Positions 9,580 through 19,481 of a stretch of DNA of 64,000 bases are shown piece by piece. The notes beneath the pieces are model-generated. The model worked only from the letters and a program-made list of their open reading frames with translations, had not been told where the DNA came from and made no database searches. Source of the DNA: Muribaculaceae bacterium (lineage in GTDB: Bacteria; Bacteroidota; Bacteroidia; Bacteroidales; Muribaculaceae); assembly GCA_022509065.1 (NCBI GenBank), contig JAFLTY010000001.1, forward strand, positions 102,971-166,970, given 5' to 3'. The position numbers were made by a program, and so were the translations under genes. Position 1 is the first letter of the stretch; every line of letters starts with the position of its first letter.

Positions 9580-10395
9580 TTATTTGTTATTTGCTATTAT
9601 CTTTTCAGACAGGAACTTATATGTTTCCGCTACTTCCTGAGGCAACATCTTTAAATGAGCCTCGATGGTCTGTTTATCGCCTCTAGCCGCGGGGCCTGTC
9701 TGCGCGTTACGCGGATTCATATCTATCGCCTTTTGTAGAGTTTCCTTCAATAATGGTTCAAGAATTTTAAAATCAAGCCCGACCTTATCCTCAAGGTATT
9801 CAGACGCCATGACCCACATGAAATTTGTAAAGTTATTTGCAAAAACCGCTGCAAGGTGTATATGTCTCCTTTTATCTGAATCTGCAACGATGACTTTGTC
9901 GCTAATCAAGCGTCCAAGATTGATTAATTCTTCGGCGGTTTGCTCGTTATCGCCTTCTATCAGGAGGGGTATATCGAGGGTGTCTAAATGACGGTTTTTT
10001 GAAAAAGTCTGAAGAGGATAAAAAACCCCTGTTCCGCGTTTAGAATCACATTCGTTCAACGCAGACAATGATACAGAACCGGATGTATGAACCACGACAC
10101 CTTCGACAGATGGCATGCGTTTGGCTACTGAAGCTATAGAATCGTCGGTTGTGGCGATGATATATATGTCTGCATCGCGAACTATATCTTCAATATTTTC
10201 AACTGCCACACAATCATGCAACTGGAGAGCCAGTGACTTGCTATGCTCTATATTACGGGACCACACATTGACTATGTCGCATTTTTGACTAAGCGCTTTA
10301 GCCAGGTGCGTGGCAACATTTCCCCCACCGAGAAAAACAATTTTTATTCTGTTGTCCCTAAGTCTTTCCACGTACCGATATGAATTTTTTCCCAC
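9580..10395 (-). CDS. Rossmann-like / DUF2520 domain protein
   Basis: KIVFLGGGNVATHLAKAL Rossmann start; VVHTSGS, GVFYPLQTFSK and HLAAVFANNFTNFM typical of DUF2520. Confidence 0.82.
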   Translation of the reverse strand: MGKNSYRYVERLRDNRIKIVFLGGGNVATHLAKALSQKCDIVNVWSRNIEHSKSLALQLHDCVAVENIEDIVRDADIYIIATTDDSIASVAKRMPSVEGVVVHTSGSVSLSALNECDSKRGTGVFYPLQTFSKNRHLDTLDIPLLIEGDNEQTAEELINLGRLISDKVIVADSDKRRHIHLAAVFANNFTNFMWVMASEYLEDKVGLDFKILEPLLKETLQKAIDMNPRNAQTGPAARGDKQTIEAHLKMLPQEVAETYKFLSEKIIANNK

Positions 10396-10910
10396 AGCAA
10401 TTTATCAGGATCGACAGGCTTTCGGCTTTCGGCAGAGTAACCGAAAGTTATTATACATTCGACCGGCAGATATTGCGGAATATCCAAGAGTTGCTGAACC
10501 ATAACTTCAGCCGGCTCACCGTCTTCGCTGAAACGATTTCTAATCTGAATCCAACATGAGCCAATTCCTAAAGCGGCAGCTTGAAGTTGCATAAAGACAG
10601 CCGCTATAGAAGTGTCTTCAATGAAGACATCGCTGAGCTCAGGATTTGATACAACAACAACCGCCAGTTTCGCACCCGCTATCGGATGAGAGGCTATTTT
10701 TTTCGCTTTAGACAATTTCGCCAGGACATCGGCATCCTCTACTACAATAAACTGCCACGGCCGTTTTGACTTACTTGAAGGAGCAAGCAAAGCAGCCTCG
10801 AGTATAGTTTTCACATCGTCGCTGTCTATTGGTTGGTCGGTATAACGACGAATTGAATGTCTCTCAAGCAAAAGATTGTGGAAGTCCATGGGGATATATT
10901 TTGTAATCAA
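10344..10910 (-). CDS. Nitroreductase-family protein
   Basis: LLERHSIRRYTDQPI, APSSKSKRPWQFIVV, GIGSCWIQIRNRF motifs. Confidence 0.9.
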   Translation of the reverse strand: MITKYIPMDFHNLLLERHSIRRYTDQPIDSDDVKTILEAALLAPSSKSKRPWQFIVVEDADVLAKLSKAKKIASHPIAGAKLAVVVVSNPELSDVFIEDTSIAAVFMQLQAAALGIGSCWIQIRNRFSEDGEPAEVMVQQLLDIPQYLPVECIITFGYSAESRKPVDPDKLLWEKIHIGTWKDLGTTE

Positions 10911-10929
10911 TTAATATAAAGACAAGAGA

Positions 10930-11940
10930 TCAGCGGCGCGCAACCCATGCATCGGCGAACAATGCAGAAAATTGTTCCTTTTGGCTTTCGTTATATGCTT
11001 CATGTCGTGTAGCACCGGTAGCTGCATAGATACGATAATTTGAGCCGGATTGTACATAAGACACCTTGAGGTGATGTTTTGTATTCATCTCTTCGATATA
11101 TTTCTCGGCATCTACTAAATTGGATAACGAAGCAATAACTACAACGTAATCGTCCGAATCCGACATGTGAAGAGTATTCAGCGTATCGCCGTCAACATCG
11201 GCTTCAGTTATTTTCTCTTCTTGACATAAGGCTTCTTGAGAGTTTTCTTCATCTCCAAAATCTTTCGCCACAAATTCAGAATCAGGAGATTCATTCAGGA
11301 ATTGTGACTCAGGAAGCGTCACTCGCTGCGGTGCTGTAATTGGCGGAACAGTGGATGCCAAATATGTGTTTTCGACCGCTACCGGAGTAGAGACTATCAA
11401 AGCTATAAATATAGCCGCCACCGCACCTGCTGCTGCTCTGAAATAATCACTGAATCGGTGACTGCGTACAATATCGGTAAGGTAGTCATCATGAATTTCC
11501 TTTTTGCCTAAACAATCGTCGTTACTTGCTCCTAAGTTCAGTTTAGGCAACCAATATTGCAGAGGATTTAGAAGTTCATCGACATGTGGAACAAAACTTA
11601 TTATACCCGAATCATTTAGTTCGAGCCTTCCAACATGCATAAAAGTGAATTCCCCTTGGTTATGCAAGATTGAGATAATGGTTTGGACACAGTCCCCGAT
11701 AAGTCGGGATGCAGAAGCGTAATCAATCTCAAGGCCTCGTGAAACAGAGGAAATTAATAGACCGTCTGACTCGGTAAGATCCGAGTTAAAAGTATATGTT
11801 CTGTAGGGAGGAAGGTAAATGTGACGCTCGTCGTCATACAAAGCAGGATGTCTTGAGGCAATAAAAGCGCCAAGACCGGGTATTATCACACAGTCATGAC
11901 AACTCAAAAGATATTCGATATGGCGCAAGACGATTTTCAC
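10930..11940 (-). CDS. HU/CCDC81-like N-terminal domain protein with TM segment and SPOR domain
   Basis: N-terminal HIEYLLSCHDCVIIPGLGAFIASRHPA (bacteroidetal HU-CCDC81 type), central TM, C-terminal SPOR-like YVVVIASLSNLVDAEKYIEEM...; GTG start. Confidence 0.8.
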   Translation of the reverse strand: MKIVLRHIEYLLSCHDCVIIPGLGAFIASRHPALYDDERHIYLPPYRTYTFNSDLTESDGLLISSVSRGLEIDYASASRLIGDCVQTIISILHNQGEFTFMHVGRLELNDSGIISFVPHVDELLNPLQYWLPKLNLGASNDDCLGKKEIHDDYLTDIVRSHRFSDYFRAAAGAVAAIFIALIVSTPVAVENTYLASTVPPITAPQRVTLPESQFLNESPDSEFVAKDFGDEENSQEALCQEEKITEADVDGDTLNTLHMSDSDDYVVVIASLSNLVDAEKYIEEMNTKHHLKVSYVQSGSNYRIYAATGATRHEAYNESQKEQFSALFADAWVARR

Positions 11941-12098
11941 GAACGCAAATATACAAATTGTTTATCATTTTATGAAGTCAGATTTGAGCGTTTTCACGAT
12001 AAGTTTTCAACATTTTGTTGATAATTTCACTAACTTTTTCCTAACTCGTTGTGCCTCATAGAGGTTGAAAAGATTGTTAAAAAACATTAAGACAAAAC

Positions 12099-12863
12099 TT
12101 AATTTTTCACAAAGATTTGCAAACCGTCATAGGCTAAAAAGACGTTCTCGGGCAATATCGGCGAGACATCCTCATGTCTGCCAAGCTGGTGACTCACATG
12201 CGTTAAATAAGCCACACGAGGGTGAATTTTTTCGATAACTCTAAGTGCTTCTGCCAAAGATTGATGAGATGGATGTGGTTTTATCCTCAGAGCATTAATA
12301 ATCAAGGTATCAATACCTTTTAAAGTTTGAATTGTTCGATTTGGAAGAGTTTTGCAATCAGTAATATAGGCCAAATTTTCAATTTTAAAACCTAAAATAG
12401 GTTTGTGATGCATGACCTCCAGCGGTGTTATGCAGACCTCCCCAATATGAAATGGGACATACGGATCAACGTACGTAATGTCGAATGTGGGCACGCCGGG
12501 ATAAAGCTTTTTAGCAAAGCAATACGGCACCCGTGTTCTTAAATCGTGGGCTACGTCATTCTGACAATAAACAGGGAATGAACCATTTTTACAGTAAGGG
12601 CGTAAGTCATCGATGCCTCCGACATGATCATAATGACTATGGGTGAGTAGCGCAGCTTGCAGAGCAGGAGAGTTTTGTCCAAGTATCTGATGGTAAAAAT
12701 CGGGGCCGCAATCAATAAGGATATTGAGCCCTGTATCAGTTTCAACCAACACTGAAGATCTTGTTCGTTTATCTCGAGCGTCCGGGCTGACACATACGCT
12801 ACAGTCACATCCAATCTGAGGGACACCGGTCGAAGTGCCGGTTCCGAGAAAAGTCACTTTCAT
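12099..12863 (-). CDS. MBL-fold metallo-hydrolase (PhnP-like)
   Basis: KVTFLGTGTSTGVPQIGC, LLTHSHYDHVGGIDDLRP, AYLTHVSHQLGRH. Confidence 0.87.
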   Translation of the reverse strand: MKVTFLGTGTSTGVPQIGCDCSVCVSPDARDKRTRSSVLVETDTGLNILIDCGPDFYHQILGQNSPALQAALLTHSHYDHVGGIDDLRPYCKNGSFPVYCQNDVAHDLRTRVPYCFAKKLYPGVPTFDITYVDPYVPFHIGEVCITPLEVMHHKPILGFKIENLAYITDCKTLPNRTIQTLKGIDTLIINALRIKPHPSHQSLAEALRVIEKIHPRVAYLTHVSHQLGRHEDVSPILPENVFLAYDGLQIFVKN

Positions 12864-12952
12864 GTTTTTACAATAAGATATTCGCATCACAGAATGCGAA
12901 TATCACACAAATTCAAAAGTTATGTTATGCCGGTTGTAGCAATAATCACCAT

Positions 12953-13990
12953 TTACATTATGCCTTTTTCGCGCAATTTTAATTGCCATCGCCAGGCATT
13001 TCTCATTGTTTCTTCCAAGGGCACCTCTGCTTTCCACCCTAATACTTTATTGGCCTTTTCGGGATTTGCCCATACCTGAATGATATCTCCGGCTCTACGT
13101 TCTGTTATTACATAAGGCACATCCACTCCGGTAGCATTTACAAAGGTATGGAGAAGCTCCAATACCGAGACACCGCGTCCGGTACCAAGGTTGAAGATTT
13201 CAACCGGTTCGTCCATTTTGTCATCCACGATTCTTGCGACCGCCATAACATGGGCGCGTGCCAAATCCACAACATCAATAAAATCGCGTATGCACGATCC
13301 GTCAGGCGTTGGATAATCATCACCGAAAACACTAAGTTGTTTGCGCACACCTATTGCAGTCTGAGTGAGAAAAGGTATGAGATTTTGGGGAACTCCGTTC
13401 GGCAACTCTCCCACACATGCCGATGGATGCGCTCCCACCGGATTGAAATAACGCAAAATCACCGATTTGAAAGGAGCACCCGACTTAATGGTGTCCGTGA
13501 TAATCTCTTCACTTATCTGTTTGGTATTTCCATAGGGCGATGTCGCAGTCTTAAACGGTGTCGATTCAGTAACAGGATTGATGTCAGGTTCTCCATACAC
13601 TGTACATGATGATGAGAAAACAATGCCTTTAACTTTATACTGAGGCATCAGTTCCAGTAAGTTAAGCAATGACACAAGGTTGTTGCGATAGTATAAGAGG
13701 GGCTTTTCCACTGACTCGCCAACAGCTTTGCTTGCGGCAAAATTTATTATGCCTTTGATGTCAGGATATGTCTCAAAAAGTTTTCTGAGCACTTCTACAT
13801 CTGTTACATCACCTTTGACAAAGGCGGGTCGTGTACCGGTTACGGCTTCGATTCCATCAAGAACTTCTATGTTGCTGTTGGAAAGATTGTCTATAATTAT
13901 TACTTCATAACCAGCCTGTTGAAGCTCTATAACTGTGTGTGAACCGATATAACCGGTTCCTCCTGTGACAAGAATACGCTTTTTTGACAT
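12953..13990 (-). CDS. galE: UDP-glucose 4-epimerase
   Basis: ILVTGGTGYIGSHTVIELQ, SSSCTVYGEP, YGNTK, RYFNPVGAHPS, YPTPDGSCIRDFIDVVDLARAH motifs. Confidence 0.95.
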   Translation of the reverse strand: MSKKRILVTGGTGYIGSHTVIELQQAGYEVIIIDNLSNSNIEVLDGIEAVTGTRPAFVKGDVTDVEVLRKLFETYPDIKGIINFAASKAVGESVEKPLLYYRNNLVSLLNLLELMPQYKVKGIVFSSSCTVYGEPDINPVTESTPFKTATSPYGNTKQISEEIITDTIKSGAPFKSVILRYFNPVGAHPSACVGELPNGVPQNLIPFLTQTAIGVRKQLSVFGDDYPTPDGSCIRDFIDVVDLARAHVMAVARIVDDKMDEPVEIFNLGTGRGVSVLELLHTFVNATGVDVPYVITERRAGDIIQVWANPEKANKVLGWKAEVPLEETMRNAWRWQLKLREKGIM

Positions 13991-14153
13991 ACTGCAATTA
14001 TTTATCGTTTTAAATTAGTTATGCAAATTTACTAAAGAGTTATGACATTTTCACAGAATAACTTCGAAATTAAAAGTAAAAAATTTGTGATAGAATGTCA
14101 AGGAGGCGTGGGCATCTTAGATAATTAATCAAAACAATTTATGACAATCAATG

Positions 14154-15344
14154 TCAATGGCAGCTCGGCAAGATTTCCTTCCCTTGACTATAAAACACTG
14201 AAGGGAAGAGCTGCCTGGCATTATAGTGACTCGCCATGACATGTCCATAGGCGCCGGCGCTATCAATCGACACTATATCTCCGCGTTTTGGATTTGCTAT
14301 TACATAATCGCAGCCGAAGCAATCAGAGCTTTCGCATACAGGTCCAACTATATCGACTTGTCGTGGTGCGTCCTTCCTCAAATCGCCGGTGATATTACGT
14401 ATCGGATGTCTTGCTCCATAAAGTGCGGGTCTTATTAGTTCGGTCATACCGGCATCGAGAATGACAAATGTCCTCTGGACACCTTCCTTTACAAAAAGTA
14501 TTCGACTGATCAGATGTCCGCATACTCCGACAATGGCGCGTCCAGGTTCAAAAATGACTTCTTGTATATGAGAAGTATCTAAATATCTGTTAATAGTCGA
14601 AAAGAAATGCGACAACTGAGCAATTTCATTTTTCGATGTGTCGTCGTATTCAATTCCGAAGCCTCCACCGAGGTCAATGCTTTCGAGGTTTATTCCTCTT
14701 TCGAAAAGCTGTGCGACTATAGCATTAATTTTTTGGCATAACAAGACAAAAGGTTCCACTATTGTAATTTGGCTGCCTATGTGAAAATGCAGACCTACCA
14801 AATCAATATTAGGACTCGATAGGGACTTTGCGATAGCTTCATCCAACTGGCACAGATTGATACCGAACTTATTTTCAGCCAATCCGGTGGTAATATAATG
14901 ATGAGTATGAGCGTCTATTTCGGGATTGACTCGAAGGGCTATATGAGCTTTGACATCTTTCTGACTTGCCAACTGGGATATGACTTCCAATTCCGGTAAA
15001 GATTCAACATTAAAGCACCCAATCTGCAAGTCAAGTGCAAGGTTTATCTCTTCGTCTGTCTTCCCTACCCCGGCAAAAATGATTTGTGATGGCTTGAATC
15101 CATGATCAATAGCTTTAAGAATCTCACCTCCGCTAACTGCATCTATTCCAAATCCGGCTCGTTGTATTTTGTGTAAAACCGGCGATTCATAACATGCTTT
15201 CATAGCATAATGAATCCGGAATTTTGGATTGACCGAGACCGTCTTTTTTAATTCCGAGATAGTTTTATCAAGGACATCCATATCATACAGATAAAAAGGA
15301 GTCCTATGCGAGGAGGAGATTTGCTGTATTTCGGACTGAGTCAT
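14154..15344 (-). CDS. lysA: Diaminopimelate decarboxylase
   Basis: PLP fold-III decarboxylase: HYAMKAC, GLHFHIGSQI, DLGGGFGI, FEPGRAIVG, GPVCESSDCF, AGAYGHVMASHYN. Confidence 0.93.
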   Translation of the reverse strand: MTQSEIQQISSSHRTPFYLYDMDVLDKTISELKKTVSVNPKFRIHYAMKACYESPVLHKIQRAGFGIDAVSGGEILKAIDHGFKPSQIIFAGVGKTDEEINLALDLQIGCFNVESLPELEVISQLASQKDVKAHIALRVNPEIDAHTHHYITTGLAENKFGINLCQLDEAIAKSLSSPNIDLVGLHFHIGSQITIVEPFVLLCQKINAIVAQLFERGINLESIDLGGGFGIEYDDTSKNEIAQLSHFFSTINRYLDTSHIQEVIFEPGRAIVGVCGHLISRILFVKEGVQRTFVILDAGMTELIRPALYGARHPIRNITGDLRKDAPRQVDIVGPVCESSDCFGCDYVIANPKRGDIVSIDSAGAYGHVMASHYNARQLFPSVFYSQGKEILPSCH

Positions 15345-16708
15345 CAGTTAAACAAGCTTTCGCTTAATTGTTTAAGGGCTTTTACTTTATCGTCCGATTT
15401 GACCACAAAAGAAATATTTCGGTTTGAGCCTCCATAGCTTATCATTCGCACAGGAATGTCTCGCATAGCCTCGACTGTTTTAGACTCAAAGCCAGTGTTA
15501 TGCCAGTCCATATCACCAACAACACAGATTATAGTCATATCGCTATCTGTAGTGACAGTGGAGAATTTCATAAGGTCGTTTACAATGTCCGCAAGACGGT
15601 TGACATTATCTATTGTCACTGTGACACCAACCTCACTTGTAGCCATCATATCGATGGGGGTGCGATATTTCTCGAAAGTCTCGAACACCTTATGTAAAAA
15701 CCCGTATGCCACCAACGATCTCCCGGATTTAATATTGATTACCGTAATACCGTCTTTAGCTGCAACTGCCTTTATGGTCTTCGTTGACGCCATATTATAA
15801 ATCAACGTACCGGGTTTATGGGGCTCCATGGTGTTAAGCAACCGAATCGGAATGTTGCTTAAACGGGCGGGTAGAACACAAGAGGGATGTAGAATTTTGG
15901 CACCGAAATATGCCAGTTCGGCAGCTTCGTCAAAATGCAGCTCACTTACCGGTTTAGTATTTTCGACGAAACGGGGGTCGTTGTTATGCATGCCATCAAT
16001 GTCTGTCCATATCTCAATCTCTTCAGCATTAATGGCCGCGCCGATTAGAGATGCTGTATAATCACTGCCGCCTCGTTGCAGGTTGTCTATCTCACCATGA
16101 CTGTTGCGACATATATATCCTTGGGTTATGTAAAGGTCATAGTCGTTTTTCATATCGAACAGTCGTTTAAGACGAGTGGTTATATAGCGCATGTCCGGTT
16201 CTGAGTCGGCATCAATGCGCATAAAATCAAGAGCGGACAACAAGACAACCCTAATGCCTTGCATGCGCAGATATTCAGTCATCATGGCTGTTGACATCAA
16301 CTCACCTTGTGCCAGAATTTCTTTCTCGTCGGCTTCTGTGAAATCGATGCCTATCATTGAATATAAAGTATCGAAAACGGACTCTATGGCAGCTGTAGCT
16401 TTGGCTTTGGCTGTAACAGCTGCTGCATGTATCATCGCCCCTCCTCGGGTTCCTTCACTTGCAGACCTGGTATCAAAAAGTTCGTCAAGAACGTCTATAT
16501 ATTTCGCCTTCAGCTTATTTATAGATTCCAAAGAGCCGGCACTATTGCCTTTTGAAAGATAATTGCTTATTTCCACCAGGTGGTTTGTCGTGCCCGCCAT
16601 TGCAGACAACACAATAATATTACGGCCACGGCTACTTATTAATTCAGCAACATTTTTTATTCGTTGGGCACTACCAACCGACGTTCCTCCAAACTTTAAT
16701 ACCTTCAT
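15344..16708 (-). CDS. lysC: Monofunctional aspartate kinase
   Basis: KVLKFGGTSVG, GRNIIVLSAM, QRGGSDYTASLIG, AYFGAKILHP; C-terminal ACT-like region. Stop and lysA start overlap by 1 nt (TGATG). Confidence 0.92.
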   Translation of the reverse strand: MKVLKFGGTSVGSAQRIKNVAELISSRGRNIIVLSAMAGTTNHLVEISNYLSKGNSAGSLESINKLKAKYIDVLDELFDTRSASEGTRGGAMIHAAAVTAKAKATAAIESVFDTLYSMIGIDFTEADEKEILAQGELMSTAMMTEYLRMQGIRVVLLSALDFMRIDADSEPDMRYITTRLKRLFDMKNDYDLYITQGYICRNSHGEIDNLQRGGSDYTASLIGAAINAEEIEIWTDIDGMHNNDPRFVENTKPVSELHFDEAAELAYFGAKILHPSCVLPARLSNIPIRLLNTMEPHKPGTLIYNMASTKTIKAVAAKDGITVINIKSGRSLVAYGFLHKVFETFEKYRTPIDMMATSEVGVTVTIDNVNRLADIVNDLMKFSTVTTDSDMTIICVVGDMDWHNTGFESKTVEAMRDIPVRMISYGGSNRNISFVVKSDDKVKALKQLSESLFN

Positions 16709-16753
16709 TTTATACTCTATTAAGACACAAGAAGCATTAACGATAAAAAGACT

Positions 16754-17128
16754 TTAATCGTTGGCTTTTTCCTTGTTGGCCTGACGATCGTTATCAGAAA
16801 GATTTGAATTGATTTCGGAAACTATTTTTTGTAAATCTTTGTTGAAATCGCTTTTCAATTTATCATAAGCTGCTTTTACATATAATGTACGTGCTTTATT
16901 ATAAGCATGCTTGTTGGCGAAATCACGACGAGAGTGATCAAAACTGAATGACACTTTCGAGAGTGCGCCACTTTGCAAAACAGCAAGTTGTACAACGGCT
17001 TTATGCGCTATTTCGACCGGTAAATCCTGTAGAACCTCAACAGCGGCCTGTCCGCATACTCTGTGAATATGTTTTTTTAACGATCTTTTGTTTGACATAC
17101 CTTTCATTTTATTTATTAGTTTTCTCAA
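16754..17128 (-). CDS. Small uncharacterised helical protein; start may be MSNKRS at 17098
   Basis: ORF of 124 aa (114 aa from 17098) filling the gap between thrC and lysC on the same strand; lysine-rich, predominantly helical-looking sequence. Confidence 0.65.
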   Translation of the reverse strand: MRKLINKMKGMSNKRSLKKHIHRVCGQAAVEVLQDLPVEIAHKAVVQLAVLQSGALSKVSFSFDHSRRDFANKHAYNKARTLYVKAAYDKLKSDFNKDLQKIVSEINSNLSDNDRQANKEKAND

Positions 17129-18422
17129 TGATTATTTCACGTAAACTGGAATAAACGGGTTTAATTCGCTGACGGTAATCGGGTCTACCCATAAACTTGT
17201 TTAATTGCAGTGGAAGTTCAAGAGGTCTGCCTGTTATCGCAGACATTGCTGTCAGACTTTTAGCAGGATGAGCCGTGGCTAAAATGAGGCCTGTTTGGTC
17301 GTGACGGATATTCTGATTCAAACCGTAATATGCTAAAGCCGTATGAGGATCCAAAAGATAATCGTAACGCGAATAACACTCATTAATAGCTTCGATAATT
17401 CCTGCATCTGAAACCGTCACAGGTTTGACATCCGCAAGTAGCTGTTCAACATCGTCTTTATAAAGATCGAAGAGACGTTCGATATTGGTGGGGACTGATT
17501 TATCGGCAGCGTACGCCAAGGTAGGTTGAGCTGCATGGGGTACAAAATCGTCATTCAATAGAGCTCGCGACAGATAATTATTGGCGTTCTCACAGGCTAT
17601 AAAATGATTAATGTCGAGCCCCATTCGTTTTGCAAGAATTCCGGCGGTCAGATTGCCCAGATTACCTGCCGGTAAAGACACTACTACCTGACGTCCTTTT
17701 CTTTCACGAGCCATCATACGTGACACACCATAAAAATAATACACGGTTTGTCCAATCAACCTTGCTATATTGCCAGAACTGACGGACAACATTACGCTAC
17801 GCTCGTTTAACTCCATGTCACTCATAGCCGTAACTACAAGAGTGTGACAAGAGTCTATTGATCCACTTACTTCAATGGGATAGATATTGCCTCCTCGCGT
17901 GGTAAATTGACTTTCGAGAGCTCTTGTAGCAGTACCACGAGGGAAGACGACGAAGACGTTCATGTTCGGGACACCGGCCAAAGCGTTAGCAATAGCGCTA
18001 CCGGTATTGCCTGTCGTGGCAATAAGGATATTGACAGGTTTATCTCCATGCCTCGCGGTAGTCATTCGAAGCAGACCTGCTATTGCGCGAGCTCCGAAAT
18101 CTTTAAAGGCCAACGTGGGTCCTTCAAAAAGTTCGAGAACTGACATTTGATTGTTCAACTCGACCATGGGAGCCGGGAAGCTGTAAACCTCTTCCGAAAA
18201 TTTTTTGATTGCAACAGAAGTGAACTCTTCTCCCAGAAGTGCCTTGAAAACTACATATCCTATTTCGGCCATACTCATTTCGGCCATATTGTCAAGAACA
18301 GCCTTGGGCAATTCGGGCACAGATTCAGGCAAATACAAACCGTTGTCAGGAGCCAATGGATGCCATAAAGCTTCTATGAGTCCAACCGACGGAGAATTAT
18401 GTCGAGTGCTTATATATTTCAT
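17109..18422 (-). CDS. thrC: Threonine synthase
   Basis: MKYISTRHNSPSVGLIEALWHPLAPDNGLYLPESVP, EGPTLAFKDFGAR (PLP Lys), ATTGNTGSAIA, PAGNLGN motifs. Confidence 0.94.
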   Translation of the reverse strand: MKYISTRHNSPSVGLIEALWHPLAPDNGLYLPESVPELPKAVLDNMAEMSMAEIGYVVFKALLGEEFTSVAIKKFSEEVYSFPAPMVELNNQMSVLELFEGPTLAFKDFGARAIAGLLRMTTARHGDKPVNILIATTGNTGSAIANALAGVPNMNVFVVFPRGTATRALESQFTTRGGNIYPIEVSGSIDSCHTLVVTAMSDMELNERSVMLSVSSGNIARLIGQTVYYFYGVSRMMARERKGRQVVVSLPAGNLGNLTAGILAKRMGLDINHFIACENANNYLSRALLNDDFVPHAAQPTLAYAADKSVPTNIERLFDLYKDDVEQLLADVKPVTVSDAGIIEAINECYSRYDYLLDPHTALAYYGLNQNIRHDQTGLILATAHPAKSLTAMSAITGRPLELPLQLNKFMGRPDYRQRIKPVYSSLREIIIEKTNK

Positions 18423-18620
18423 GAATAATGTGAGCGTGAATGGATGTGCAAAATTAGAAAAAAAATCCTTAACTTTGCGGTGCTTTTTTGCAAATAAAAC
18501 GTAAAAATACCCATCCTTATTATTTTCCGACTCCGACTTGTTTCAACACGCTTTTTTTAGCCGTCATTTAATGCTCGGAGATATTCGTTTTTATGATAAT
18601 GATTAAAGTCTCTTAATTGT

Positions 18621-19463
18621 ATGGATACTATCAAAAATGCGGAATTTGAAGGCGAACGACCTTTATTTGCCCGGCACGATTTATTGCTTGAAAATGTCAG
18701 TATAGGAGTTGGCGAATCGGCATTGAAAAGATGTAAAAACATAATTGCCGAAAAATGCACCTTTAACGGCAAATACCCATTTTGGCATTGTGACGGTTTT
18801 ACAGTAAGGCAATGTATATTTAACGAAGGTGCCCGCGCAGCGTTATGGTACAGCAGAGGCTGCAAAATGATTGATTGCACCGTTACTGCCCCTAAGATGT
18901 TTCGCGAGATCGAAGATGTGGAAGTTAAAAACACTGATTTTCCCGACGGTCAGGAGATGTTTTGGCATTGTCGCCACGTCAAACTTAACAAGGTGAGCAT
19001 ACATAACTGCGATTATCTTTTCATGCATTCTTCAGATATCACTATTGAGGATTATGAACAGCACGGAAACTATTCTTTCCAGTATGCGAGAAATGTTGAG
19101 ATTCGCAACGCTTTGATTCACAGCAAGGATGCGTTTTGGAACACAGAAAATGTTACTGTCCGCGACAGTGAGCTCCATGGTGAATATTTAGGATGGCATT
19201 CCCACAACCTTACTCTTATCAATTGCCATATTACAGGTACCCAACCCTTATGCTACGCTCACAACCTCAAAATCATAGATTGTACATTTGGGCAAGATGC
19301 CGATTTAGCTTTTGAGGAAAGTGAACTCGACGCAAAAATAGTATCGCCGATGGTAAGTATCAAGAATCCCACCACCGGTCAAATTCGCGTCCCGAAGGTT
19401 GGACAGATCATCCTTGACGAAAATATACAACAACCTGCTGACTGCAAGATTATTCTTGAGTAA
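18621..19463 (+). CDS. DUF3737-family right-handed beta-helix protein
   Basis: Repeats of the form FWHCDGFTVRQCIF / FWHCRHVKLNKVSI / FWNTENVTVRDSEL / GWHSHNLTLINCHI; no signal peptide. Confidence 0.82.
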   Translation: MDTIKNAEFEGERPLFARHDLLLENVSIGVGESALKRCKNIIAEKCTFNGKYPFWHCDGFTVRQCIFNEGARAALWYSRGCKMIDCTVTAPKMFREIEDVEVKNTDFPDGQEMFWHCRHVKLNKVSIHNCDYLFMHSSDITIEDYEQHGNYSFQYARNVEIRNALIHSKDAFWNTENVTVRDSELHGEYLGWHSHNLTLINCHITGTQPLCYAHNLKIIDCTFGQDADLAFEESELDAKIVSPMVSIKNPTTGQIRVPKVGQIILDENIQQPADCKIILE

Positions 19464-19481
19464 CATCTACCTTTAGGAGTT

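Noticed and set aside
8434-10910. maf-kdsC-DUF2520-nitroreductase run as a new system
   Set aside because: The first three are recurrent neighbours in Bacteroidales as far as I recall; the 52-nt overlap of the last two genes looks like compaction.
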